From NCBI GenBank assembly GCA_015067945.1, contig SVLM01000006.1, forward strand, positions 22,438 through 86,437: a DNA stretch of 64,000 nt. Reading direction: 5' to 3'. Source of the stretch: Oscillospiraceae bacterium (GTDB lineage Bacteria > Bacillota > Clostridia > Oscillospirales > Oscillospiraceae). This document shows positions 53,282 through 60,159 of the stretch, piece by piece. A program made the position numbers and the translations under genes. Position 1 is the stretch's first letter. The number at the start of each line of letters is the position of its first letter. The notes beneath the pieces are model-generated. The model was given only the letters and a program-made list of their open reading frames with translations. It had not been told where the DNA came from and did not search any database.

Positions 53282-54681
53282 TTCTTAAGCCCCTTCTTAT
53301 ATTCCGCCACCAGTTTCTTTGCCTTATCGAAGAGCGGATGAGTGCCGTTCTTCATCTGCTGCTCCTCCTCGCAGAGCTCATAGCCCAGGGATACCAGTGC
53401 GGCATAGCAGGTATTCAGGGCAGGGGAGGGCTCATGCACGGGAATCGAGCAATATAGCTTGCCGTCCCATTTCGTGCTGCAGTATTTGGGGTTGTTGTAT
53501 TCCATCCGGGCGTAGGCACACACCAGCAAAACGATCAAAGGCTTGTTGAACAACGCGGTTTCCCAGGCCTTGGACTCTAGATACTTTTCGTAGCTATCCT
53601 CGGCCTTGACAAGGGGGATGTTTAGAATCCTGCCAACCGTCTCGCGATTGGCACTGCCGTGGCCTATGACCAAAGCCCGGCAGGCCATAGCTGCAATGTC
53701 CAGCTCCGACGAATTAACTGCCGCAAACTGCTTCACAAATTCCTCCCGCAGCTGACGGTGGTTTTTTGAGATCTGTTGCAGCTCTTTGTCGATCTTGTCA
53801 AGCTTCCGACCGAGGCTCTGCCGTTTCTTCTCCTCGGGGCTGACCTCCGGCTGCTTGACCTTGCCCTTGCGGTAGACGTAGATCCGATCGGGATATGCCG
53901 TGTAGATGTAATCCACCTCGCCGGCATCCTCCGGCTTCTGCAGCTCATTGCGGTTATATCGATCAAAGGTTTTATAGGACTGGTAGTCGCCGCCGTAGCC
54001 GGCTGTTTCGTTCGTCCTGGCCCGAAGCCAGTCAGCATCCTCAACCTCTTGCCGGATCCGCTTGAAGTAACGCATGTACTCCTGCTCATCCAGAGCCCGC
54101 TTTAAAGCATTATTGAATTCCGGGGTGCCAATCTGATCCAGTACCTTGTTTCGCTTCTCGGGATCCTCGATGGCATTGAGCCGCAAATAGTCCTGCATGG
54201 TACCGCCACGGGACTGTGCTTTCTGGAATTTCTTTTTATCCAGACTCAGCAGCTTCGCCCGATTGCGAATGGTAGAAGGGGAGAAGCCCGTCTTCCGGGC
54301 AACATCCTCCACAGTATCGCCAAGATCCAGCATCATTTGGAAGCCCTCCGCCTGTTCGTACACAGACAGATCCGACCGCTGCACATTCTCGATCATCATG
54401 GTCTCGAATTGCTCCCGCTCGCTCATTTCCGTGATGACGCAGGGAACTTCCGTCAGACCGGCCAGCTTGGATGCCGCCAACCGACGGTGGCCAATGATTA
54501 CCCGGTAACCGTTAATGCCCTCTTCGGGCTGTACATAGGGTACAACTGTCATGTTCTGCAGCACACCCTTGGCACGGATGCTGTCGCTCAGCTCTTGCAG
54601 ATCTCCCAGATCCTTCCGGGGATTGTCCGGGTGAGGGTATAACCGTTCCACCGGCAGATAAACCATTTTCTTATTTTCCAT
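53278..54681 (-). CDS. ParB-domain protein (IbrB-like)
   Basis: 467 residues. ParB N-terminal domain: VERLYPHPDNPRKDLGDLQELSDSI and the GYRVIIGHRRLAASKLAG nucleotide (CTP)-binding box, then the helix-turn-helix TVEDVARKTGFSPSTIRNR. A long C-terminal helical region (270-467) is not recognised. ATG 54681 is preferred over a GTG 6 nt upstream because of the spacing to AGGAG. Partner of the PP-loop protein downstream. Confidence 0.85.
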   Translation of the reverse strand: MENKKMVYLPVERLYPHPDNPRKDLGDLQELSDSIRAKGVLQNMTVVPYVQPEEGINGYRVIIGHRRLAASKLAGLTEVPCVITEMSEREQFETMMIENVQRSDLSVYEQAEGFQMMLDLGDTVEDVARKTGFSPSTIRNRAKLLSLDKKKFQKAQSRGGTMQDYLRLNAIEDPEKRNKVLDQIGTPEFNNALKRALDEQEYMRYFKRIRQEVEDADWLRARTNETAGYGGDYQSYKTFDRYNRNELQKPEDAGEVDYIYTAYPDRIYVYRKGKVKQPEVSPEEKKRQSLGRKLDKIDKELQQISKNHRQLREEFVKQFAAVNSSELDIAAMACRALVIGHGSANRETVGRILNIPLVKAEDSYEKYLESKAWETALFNKPLIVLLVCAYARMEYNNPKYCSTKWDGKLYCSIPVHEPSPALNTCYAALVSLGYELCEEEQQMKNGTHPLFDKAKKLVAEYKKGLKK

Positions 54682-54713
54682 GTTCACACACTCCTGATAT
54701 ATTTATTTCGTGG

Positions 54714-54758
54714 TCACCCACTGCATTTGAGAACCAAGGCTTTTTCGTTTACGATCAT
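54714..54758 (-). CDS. Possible 14-residue leader peptide upstream of parB-like gene
   Basis: ATG 54758 with AGGAGG 7 nt upstream; stop TGA 54714. The peptide is MIVNEKALVLKCSG. It may be a real mini-gene or the broken remains of one. Confidence 0.25.
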   Translation of the reverse strand: MIVNEKALVLKCSG

Positions 54759-54759
54759 A

Positions 54760-55062
54760 CTAGGTCCTCCTCATTTTCCCGGAAGAACAAAAATCCCCCG
54801 GCCGTTTTTGTATGTAAGCATCTCCTTGGCCGGTGCAGCACATTACCGTACCTACCAGCGAGGACTCCGCTTCTTTCCAGAATTCGCATTCCTGGCAATA
54901 GCATCCGCCGGCCGCATGAACCGGATCTACCTTAGGGGCATCCTTCAGTAACTGCAGGGCGTTGCCGTAAGCGACCCCTGTCCAGGTGCCGACGCGAGCC
55001 TTTGTCAAGCGTTCAAACTCTGTAATTACCGGTGCCGCCTTTATGTATAAATGATCCATCAT
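54760..55062 (-). CDS. Small Cys-rich phage protein
   Basis: About 100 residues, MMDHLYIKAAPVITEF onwards. A C-terminal four-to-six-Cys cluster (CYCQECEFWK, VMCCTGQ, DFCSSGK) suggests metal binding and is frequent in small Firmicutes phage genes. The start ATGATG overlaps the previous stop (GGAGG upstream). Confidence 0.6.
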   Translation of the reverse strand: MMDHLYIKAAPVITEFERLTKARVGTWTGVAYGNALQLLKDAPKVDPVHAAGGCYCQECEFWKEAESSLVGTVMCCTGQGDAYIQKRPGDFCSSGKMRRT

Positions 55063-55253
55063 CGACCTCCGAAGATCAGCTGCACAATGCCGATCTGACC
55101 TTCCAGAATCGCACATCGGCGGCGGGTCGCATCCAGCTCGCAATGTAACCGCTCATTTTCGAGATGCAGTTTTTGAACTTCGTCCGTCAGCTTTATGCAC
55201 ATTTCTTCAAAATTTGGTGCAACAATCCGTTGGCTACCTGCTCCTTCTTTCAT
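55059..55253 (-). CDS. Small coiled-coil phage protein
   Basis: 64 residues from MKEGAGSQ (55253). Heptads in KLTDEVQKLHLENERLHCELDA. Ends in an overlap with the next gene's start. Function unknown. Confidence 0.5.
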   Translation of the reverse strand: MKEGAGSQRIVAPNFEEMCIKLTDEVQKLHLENERLHCELDATRRRCAILEGQIGIVQLIFGGR

Positions 55254-55368
55254 ATTCTGCTTGCTCCTCCTCTCTGGAACATTTCCCGGCAACCTTGCAA
55301 AGGGCTGCTGTAAATAAGACCACCGCCACCGCAGCGGCAGTAATTATGATCCACACCCAGCGTTTCAT
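55234..55368 (-). CDS. 44-residue membrane peptide
   Basis: Read directly: ATG 55368, GGAGG with 7-nt spacing, stop TAG at 55234. One membrane helix (WVWIIITAAAVAVVLFTAAL), then a Cys/Arg/Glu-rich cytoplasmic tail. Overlaps both neighbours, as in densely packed phage early operons. Confidence 0.5.
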   Translation of the reverse strand: MKRWVWIIITAAAVAVVLFTAALCKVAGKCSREEEQAEYERRSR

Positions 55369-55763
55369 TCCGCATCCTCCGATTGCTGAAAAATAGGGGC
55401 TCCCCAAGGTAACACATCGATCTTAACTGGTTCTTTTTCTTGGTAGGCAGGATGGCATTGAAAGAATTCGTTTATCGACCGGATAAAGGCTGTCGCTTCT
55501 GGAGAATCCTTGAAGTTAGCATATACATCTTCTGTACAACCATCATACATTACATCTTCGCAGATAAACTCGACGACACGGTAAAAATCGATTTGTTTAT
55601 ATATTTGCTCTACCAAGCTGATTCGGTTTCTGCGACTCGCAAAGTAGACCCAAAACAAATCTGACTTAAGGAAATCTTCCTTGGTCATTATCTCGAGATC
55701 TTCACTCTCCGCACAGTAAAGTGCGAGCGGTGTACTCGCGGAAAGTTCCGAGAGCTTAATCAT
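55365..55763 (-). CDS. Phage protein, unknown (132 aa)
   Basis: Acidic, mixed alpha/beta, more AT-rich than neighbours. Start ATG overlaps the preceding stop (ATGA type), and its own end overlaps the next start by 4 nt. Notable segments are FWVYFASRRNRISLVEQIY and FYRVVEFICEDVMYD. No family recognised. Confidence 0.55.
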   Translation of the reverse strand: MIKLSELSASTPLALYCAESEDLEIMTKEDFLKSDLFWVYFASRRNRISLVEQIYKQIDFYRVVEFICEDVMYDGCTEDVYANFKDSPEATAFIRSINEFFQCHPAYQEKEPVKIDVLPWGAPIFQQSEDAE

Positions 55764-55903
55764 TCCGCATCCTCCTCACCAACCGGCACGAAGGTGTTCA
55801 TATCGATCCAGGTCCATCCGCCGTCATAGATAAGAAAAAACAGACCTAAAACCGCATACACCGTATGCTCCTTGCCGGTCTGTTTATCTGTTACTTGAAA
55901 CAT
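55760..55903 (-). CDS. Small phage protein (47 aa)
   Basis: MFQVTDKQTGKEHTVYAVLG then FFLIYDGGWTWIDMNTFVPV: the pattern of phage proteins with one short beta-sheet domain. ATG 55903 has AGGAG with 7-nt spacing. Confidence 0.55.
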   Translation of the reverse strand: MFQVTDKQTGKEHTVYAVLGLFFLIYDGGWTWIDMNTFVPVGEEDAE

Positions 55904-55913
55904 ATCCATTCTC

Positions 55914-56477
55914 CTATCTGTCAAAAATATAGGTATGCCCATCCAGGGCATAGGGCTTTTTGATCTTCCCATTGCAGCGGTCCAGTACGGCTTGATAGCT
56001 CATGTGGTTAGCCCGGGCAGCTGCCCTGGCACTGGGGTAATACGCTACAATTTCTCCTGTGCTGTCTACCTTCGCTACCGGTATTCGTCTGGCTTTGGCA
56101 CCGGTGCGGCGGTCTAACTCCTTCGGGCTTAGAAAGCCGATGTTGTTTACACAGTGGTCCTTGGTGTCACTATTTTTGTGATACGGTATTTTACCGGGCG
56201 GACATCCGCCAAACCATACCTGCACCATCAGCTGCAAAACAGGCACATCCTTGGAAATGCCGTTTCGATCTGTCAGCTTTACATATTCCCGGCCACTGCG
56301 GCGGCTCGCTTTTCCCCTGGGCTTACGCACAAAGGATGTCAGGATTCTTGGGCGTTTCGAAAACTGCTCGCCCCGCCACCGCCAGGTACGAACTTTGCCT
56401 TCCCAGCTGATCTGGTAGGCACCGTCATACCCGGGGATATCCCGCCACTCGGCGGGTGTTCCGACTGCGTTTTTCAT
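55914..56477 (-). CDS. HNH endonuclease (NUMOD4-HNH-NUMOD1)
   Basis: 187 residues. NUMOD4 (EWRDIPGYDGAYQISWEGKVR), HNH core (VWFGGCPPGKIPYHKNSDTKDHCVNN broadly spans it, with HKNSDTKDHCVNNI) and NUMOD1-like DNA-binding tail (VAYYPSARAAARANHMSYQA). Free-standing homing-type nuclease. Its start overlaps the stop of the DUF3846 gene. Confidence 0.85.
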   Translation of the reverse strand: MKNAVGTPAEWRDIPGYDGAYQISWEGKVRTWRWRGEQFSKRPRILTSFVRKPRGKASRRSGREYVKLTDRNGISKDVPVLQLMVQVWFGGCPPGKIPYHKNSDTKDHCVNNIGFLSPKELDRRTGAKARRIPVAKVDSTGEIVAYYPSARAAARANHMSYQAVLDRCNGKIKKPYALDGHTYIFDR

Positions 56478-56899
56478 CAGTCCGTAGGCTTGAATATCCA
56501 ACCGCCACAAACCGGGCAGATATTCCAGCCGTTTTCGAAGGGACCGTCTGCTTCAAATTGCTCCAGGTGCCCACAGTGCCGACAGCTCCATACATTGTTC
56601 TTCCGATCCGCACGGCCATACCGCACCACGCGAAACAGTGCCCACAGCAGCATGTCCATCTTGGGCACATCTGCTAACCGCTCTCCGTCCAGGCCGATCA
56701 CCAGCACCGTACCCCGGAAGTCCATACCCAGTGCATGGAAGTTTTCCTCAGTCGCTTCCTGCAGGTAGGCAATCCCGATGTCCTCTGCCAGAATCTGCAA
56801 AGTAATCTCTCCGGCTTCGTCAACGCCCAGAATCTCCCGGACATCTGTGATGTCCACAATGATCGGGGCCCTTCCGGGCTCTTTTTTGATTGCTTTCAT
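56477..56899 (-). CDS. DUF3846 protein with zinc ribbon
   Basis: 140 residues. The N-terminal DUF3846 domain (about 10-90, YLQEATEENFHALGMDFRGT) is followed by a zinc ribbon (WSCRHCGH...WNICPVCGGW). Frequent in Firmicutes phages and plasmids, unknown role. First gene after the tRNA-like stretch; SD AAGGAGAAGCTT. Confidence 0.75.
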   Translation of the reverse strand: MKAIKKEPGRAPIIVDITDVREILGVDEAGEITLQILAEDIGIAYLQEATEENFHALGMDFRGTVLVIGLDGERLADVPKMDMLLWALFRVVRYGRADRKNNVWSCRHCGHLEQFEADGPFENGWNICPVCGGWIFKPTD

Positions 56900-57005
56900 A
56901 AGCTTCTCCTTTCAATTCGTAAAAATGCTGTGATGTTGATCGTGTAAAACAAAAGAAGAAAGTTAAGATATCTCCTTCACTTTCTACTCTTGTTTCTTCA
57001 CTTTC

Positions 57006-57080
57006 TGGAGGGCAAGGCCGGATTCGAACCGACTGTTTCCTGCCGTGCTGCAGGCGTGTTTCCGAAAACACCTCTCGCCC
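57006..57080 (-). tRNA. tRNA-like gene, possibly Cys(GCA), atypical
   Basis: Acceptor GGGCGAG/CTTGCCC, T-arm GTCGG-TTCGAAT-CCGGC, U73 and encoded CCA are all good, and U73 fits tRNA-Cys. But the anticodon stem CCTGC/GCAGG encloses only six bases (AGCACG) with no T33, and positions 8 and 14 are swapped. GCA is the likeliest anticodon. It may be a degenerate or specialised phage tRNA. Confidence 0.5.
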
Positions 57081-57155
57081 GAATTTGCGGAGCCAGGGAA
57101 GGCACAGGCTCCGTCTTTTTTAAGGCCCAACTGTGTGCCGCAGTTATCAGGCTGA

Positions 57156-57256
57156 TGTGGGGAGGTCGGAATCGAACCGACCTTCAGGCGGGGAAAGATT
57201 GGTCGACAAAACCCGCCGCACACGCTTCGAGGAAACTGTAAAAGCCCTTGTCCCCA
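57156..57256 (-). other. Second tRNA-like sequence
   Basis: A perfect 7-bp acceptor GTGGGGA/TCCCCAC and a T-arm GGTCGG-TTCGATT-CCGACC enclose an overlong middle with a GGCGGG/CCCGCC stem. No standard anticodon arm and no CCA. A tRNA-like or pseudo-tRNA. Confidence 0.4.
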
Positions 57257-57264
57257 CTTGATAA

Positions 57265-57621
57265 TTACGAAAATTGCTTCCGAATTTCGCAGAATCGTCC
57301 CATGTGCAGGAAGCAGCCGGCAAGTAAACCGATCTGCACCAGTAAAGCAAATTGGGGGATGATGCAGCCGGTGACCCGGCCAACGTGTACCACTATGGCC
57401 GCCGCCACCAGCTTGGCGACCTTGCCGATCTGCTGCCATTCCAGGCTCCACTGCCGTCGGACGGATTCCGCCCGGGCACACTGCATTACATGATTCTCCC
57501 ACCGCTGCACTGCAGCTGCTTTCTTCCGGTCAGCGTCCGCTGTCCGCTGGCTGACCTTTCGGTTCAGCAGTTCCAGCTCGGCGTGCTCCTGGGCATCGGT
57601 TAACACGATCTCACGATCCAT
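57265..57621 (-). CDS. Small phage membrane protein (118 aa)
   Basis: The N-terminal half is charged and helical (ELELLNRKVSQRTADADRKK). The C-terminal half has two membrane segments (VAKLVAAAIVVHVGRVTGCI, FALLVQIGLLAGCFL). Unknown function; starts after GGAGGTACATAT. Confidence 0.6.
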   Translation of the reverse strand: MDREIVLTDAQEHAELELLNRKVSQRTADADRKKAAAVQRWENHVMQCARAESVRRQWSLEWQQIGKVAKLVAAAIVVHVGRVTGCIIPQFALLVQIGLLAGCFLHMGRFCEIRKQFS

Positions 57622-57636
57622 ATATGTACCTCCAAT

Positions 57637-57867
57637 TTATACGCCGATCAGTGCGGCAAGTTTTTTTAGGGGGCATTGCTCGCAGATTTTCTGCATGTTC
57701 TCGCTTTGTGTATCTATAAGCCAGTGGCATTTATCACAGATCTCTTCGATCAGTTCCTCGGATTTATGCTCAATGGCACCCAACTTCTGCACAACCGCTT
57801 CCTTGGGGGCAGGGGAAAAGTAACGTTGGATATCGCCCCTACACCATTCAATTGTCAGCTTTTCCAT
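57637..57867 (-). CDS. Small zinc-finger-like phage protein (76 aa)
   Basis: MEKLTIEWCRGDIQRYFSPA and a C-terminal CDKC...CEQCPLKKLAAL, a four-Cys site. ATG 57867 follows AAGGAGCGGTGCAGA. Overlaps the upstream gene by 20 nt. Confidence 0.6.
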   Translation of the reverse strand: MEKLTIEWCRGDIQRYFSPAPKEAVVQKLGAIEHKSEELIEEICDKCHWLIDTQSENMQKICEQCPLKKLAALIGV

Positions 57868-58123
57868 TCTGCACCGCTCCTTTCTCCGGGGAAAGTAAAA
57901 CCACAGCAAGAGAAGAAAGAACCTCCGCCGGTGCAACCTCCAGCATATTTGCCAGGTCAACGATGATAATCCCAATGGCGTTCAGTGCCGCCATGGTGGT
58001 CGATGCTACAAACGAATGGCGGAAGGTTTCACTTCCGGCATTTTTCTCCAGGCAGATATGTACATCGTCGCTCAGAAGCACAGTTGCTTCATGGGCACCG
58101 GTCTGCTTTGCCGCTGCATCCAT
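57848..58123 (-). CDS. Phage protein, unknown (91 aa)
   Basis: Acidic. MDAAAKQTGAHEATVLLSD, then a hydrophobic stretch with ALNAIGIIIVDLANMLEV. SD AAGGAGGCTACAAAGC. Family not recognised. Confidence 0.5.
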   Translation of the reverse strand: MDAAAKQTGAHEATVLLSDDVHICLEKNAGSETFRHSFVASTTMAALNAIGIIIVDLANMLEVAPAEVLSSLAVVLLSPEKGAVQNGKADN

Positions 58124-58266
58124 GCTTTGTAGCCTCCTTCCACGTCGACCTCGGCAGTGCTCAGCCCTGTCGGGCTTGTCTGCCCCGCCACACTTTCGGC
58201 ACAGTCACACCGCTCATTAAAATCGAGAGCACAGTGACAGAATTCACATTCCTTAAACTTTGCCAT
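58072..58266 (-). CDS. Small zinc-ribbon-like phage protein (64 aa)
   Basis: N-terminal CEFCHCALDFNERCDC motif suggests a metal site. The C-terminal half is low-complexity and overlaps the next gene by 52 nt, so the real end of function may be the N-terminus. Confidence 0.5.
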   Translation of the reverse strand: MAKFKECEFCHCALDFNERCDCAESVAGQTSPTGLSTAEVDVEGGYKAWMQRQSRPVPMKQLCF

Positions 58267-58292
58267 TTGTTTTCATCCTTTCTGTTTTAGCG

Positions 58293-58484
58293 TCAGGTCT
58301 GCGAAGCACGAAGCTCCGCCGCCCTGGCTTTGATTTTCTCCCGGTACTCGGGGTTCTGCATCAACCGGCGAACAAACCGGTAGGTCTTACGACCGATCTC
58401 CGCCCGGCTGTATTCGTCCATGGCAGCGATCGTTGCTTCGCCACCCTCCCGGGGCAGGGGAGTATGTAACTCAATACTGTTCAT
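58293..58484 (-). CDS. Small helical phage protein (63 aa)
   Basis: Ends RFVRRLMQNPEYREKIKARA, a basic helix. Close spacing to neighbours. No family recognised. Confidence 0.5.
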   Translation of the reverse strand: MNSIELHTPLPREGGEATIAAMDEYSRAEIGRKTYRFVRRLMQNPEYREKIKARAAELRASQT

Positions 58485-58496
58485 AGTTGCTCTCCA

Positions 58497-58652
58497 TCAC
58501 TTGTTGATCACCCGGAATTCTCCGGTAATCTTGTGCCGTACGATCATGCTGAACTGCTGATCCTTCACCACTGCCCACACCAGCGGCTTCAGCCCGTTCT
58601 TTTCCAGAACCCGGCTCTGTTCCTTTGTAGGCGTTGCATTCTTCTGTGCCAT
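58497..58652 (-). CDS. DUF6906-like small phage protein (51 aa)
   Basis: Read directly: ATG 58652, stop TGA 58497. MAQKNATPTKEQSRVLEKNG, then LKPLVWAVVKDQQFSMIVRH: the pattern KxLTxxQxxxLxxxGLxPxxWxVxxD of DUF6906. SD GAGGATGCT. Confidence 0.6.
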   Translation of the reverse strand: MAQKNATPTKEQSRVLEKNGLKPLVWAVVKDQQFSMIVRHKITGEFRVINK

Positions 58653-58666
58653 AGCATCCTCCTCGT

Positions 58667-58682
58667 GTGTCTTTTAGGACAC
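58667..58682. promoter_or_regulatory. Operator O1 for the phage repressor
   Basis: GTGTCTTTTAGGACAC, a GTGTC-N6-GACAC dyad overlapping the end of the Cro-like gene and upstream of the next early gene. Confidence 0.7.
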
Positions 58683-58880
58683 TTTTTCCGCAAAGAAAAT
58701 TCCCATAGGCGAACTTAATTCAAGGATGTCAACAATCTTCTGGATCTCGCTTTGCGTAAACTCCGAAATGCTCCTACATTTACGGTAGAAAGCAGATCTG
58801 CTCATTCCTAATTTCTCGCACATATCTTTGATGGAAACGCCCTTCTTCTGCATTTCATACATCAATCTTGCCTCGTCCAT
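58674..58880 (-). CDS. Cro-like helix-turn-helix regulator (68 aa)
   Basis: Small HTH protein: MYEMQKKGVSIKDMCEKLGMSRSAFYRKC with HTH about residues 15-34, then a helix (QSEIQKIVDILEL). First leftward gene of the lytic operon. Its divergent promoter (TTGACA-17-TATTTT on the minus strand, complement of 58942-58947 and 58919-58924) carries two operators. Confidence 0.82.
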   Translation of the reverse strand: MDEARLMYEMQKKGVSIKDMCEKLGMSRSAFYRKCRSISEFTQSEIQKIVDILELSSPMGIFFAEKVS

Positions 58881-58898
58881 CCATAGCCCTCCTTAGTT

Positions 58899-58914
58899 GT
58901 GTCGTTTAGGACAC
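58899..58914. promoter_or_regulatory. Operator O2
   Basis: GTGTCGTTTAGGACAC at the start of the leftward lytic transcript, just 5' of its ribosome binding site and 3' of the -10. Confidence 0.75.
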
Positions 58915-58955
58915 TTCTAAAATACACTGGTATTTTGTGTTTGTCAACCCCTAAT

Positions 58956-58971
58956 TTGTCTTTTAGGACAC
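58956..58971. promoter_or_regulatory. Operator O3
   Basis: TTGTCTTTTAGGACAC, upstream of the leftward -35. A fourth half-site (GACAC at 59010-59014) lies between the -35 (TTGCAA, 59000-59005) and -10 (TATAAT, 59022-59027) of the rightward repressor promoter. Confidence 0.72.
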
Positions 58972-59059
58972 TAAATTTTCGATTTTGACAAATTGATGTT
59001 GCAAATAAGACACAAGCATGCTATAATCAAACTATCAAATTACGGAAGGAGGGGTGTAT

Positions 59060-59446
59060 ATGCCTCTTAGTGATCTTTCTAGAAAGATACGTGACCTGCG
59101 TTCACAGCATGGTTTGACTCTTGAGCAGGTCGCAAAACAGGTTGGTGTCGGTAGAAGTACCGTAAGAAAATGGGAAACCGGGATGATTGCCAACATGCGT
59201 AGAGATAAGATAGCCAAGCTTGCCACCGCTCTGCACACCACTCCCGGATACCTGATGGGTTGGGAAGAAGAGCCCTTGCCTGTGGAGCACGTTATTCCTG
59301 ACGATGCAGATGCGGTGCCGGTTAATAATGTAGTCCGGATTGCTGCTCGAGACGGATCCTTCCAGGAACGCCATCTCACCGACGAGCAGCTGGCAGCTCT
59401 GAAGGCGATACTGGATCAGATGCCGGATGTGCCGGAAAATCTGTGA
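59060..59446 (+). CDS. CI-like XRE repressor
   Basis: 128 residues. The N-terminal HTH (KIRDLRSQHGLTLEQVAKQVGVGRSTVRKWE) is followed by LATALHTTPGYLMGWEEE, then a short C-terminal acidic region without a peptidase domain. ATG 59060 was chosen because AGGAGGGG precedes it at normal spacing. Probably maintains lysogeny by binding the GTGTC-N6-GACAC operators. Confidence 0.85.
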   Translation: MPLSDLSRKIRDLRSQHGLTLEQVAKQVGVGRSTVRKWETGMIANMRRDKIAKLATALHTTPGYLMGWEEEPLPVEHVIPDDADAVPVNNVVRIAARDGSFQERHLTDEQLAALKAILDQMPDVPENL

Positions 59447-60006
59447 CGCTGGCGTTCTTCTTCGATGAAGCTGGAAAACTGCTCGTAGACCTGCCGCTCG
59501 ATACTTGACGTCAGAAATCGGTCCCGCTCAAAAAGGATTGCCATCCGCTGTGCCCGAAAAGATGCCGCTTGGTGGCTGATCCGGCAGATCTGAGCGATTT
59601 GTTCCGGTGTCCTGGCGTCCAGTGCCCAAAGCACGCAGGCTGGTGCCAGAATTCTGCTGGCGAAAACATTTGCTTCCTGCTCGATGGGGTTATCTTTGGC
59701 ATTGGGTTCTCGGTTGACCAGGTTGTAATGCCCAACATGCCCCAGGAGTATATGGCCAAGTTCGTGGGCAATGGTAAATCGCTGCCGTTCCGGGGAGCAC
59801 TCTTTCCGCACGAAGATCCGCGGCCGACCAAATAGGATTATGCAGTAGCCGTCGTTATCATCCACGGAGCTGCTGAAATATTGCACCCGGATCCCCATGT
59901 TGCGGCACAGCTGTACAATATCTACCGGCAGCTTCGTCACGCCCTCCCCAATGAGAATCCGCCACGCAAGATTCCGGGACTCTTTGTACTTCCGATAATT
60001 CATCAA
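59416..60006 (-). CDS. ImmA/IrrE-type metallopeptidase
   Basis: 196 residues. Zincin motif HELGHILLGH, followed by IEQEANVFASRILAP with the third-ligand Glu, typical of ImmA, which degrades phage repressors during induction. It converges on the repressor gene and overlaps its 3' end by 31 nt instead of following it in an operon, which is unusual. Confidence 0.88.
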   Translation of the reverse strand: MMNYRKYKESRNLAWRILIGEGVTKLPVDIVQLCRNMGIRVQYFSSSVDDNDGYCIILFGRPRIFVRKECSPERQRFTIAHELGHILLGHVGHYNLVNREPNAKDNPIEQEANVFASRILAPACVLWALDARTPEQIAQICRISHQAASFRAQRMAILFERDRFLTSSIERQVYEQFSSFIEEERQRHRFSGTSGI

Positions 60007-60159
60007 ACCACCTCACAACTATTGTACCCGGATGCGACAAAATACAACAGCAGAATTTATGGAAGTGATTGCGATGAATGTAAAAAGCAAAACTTGTTTT
60101 GATTATTATTTACATTTTGTCCTATTAATAATACCGTGCCTGCCCCCAAGTAGGCATAA

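Noticed and set aside
56984..57502. 172-codon minus frame across the tRNA-like region.
   Set aside because: It overlaps a better-supported membrane protein gene and both tRNA-like sequences; composition is not protein-like.
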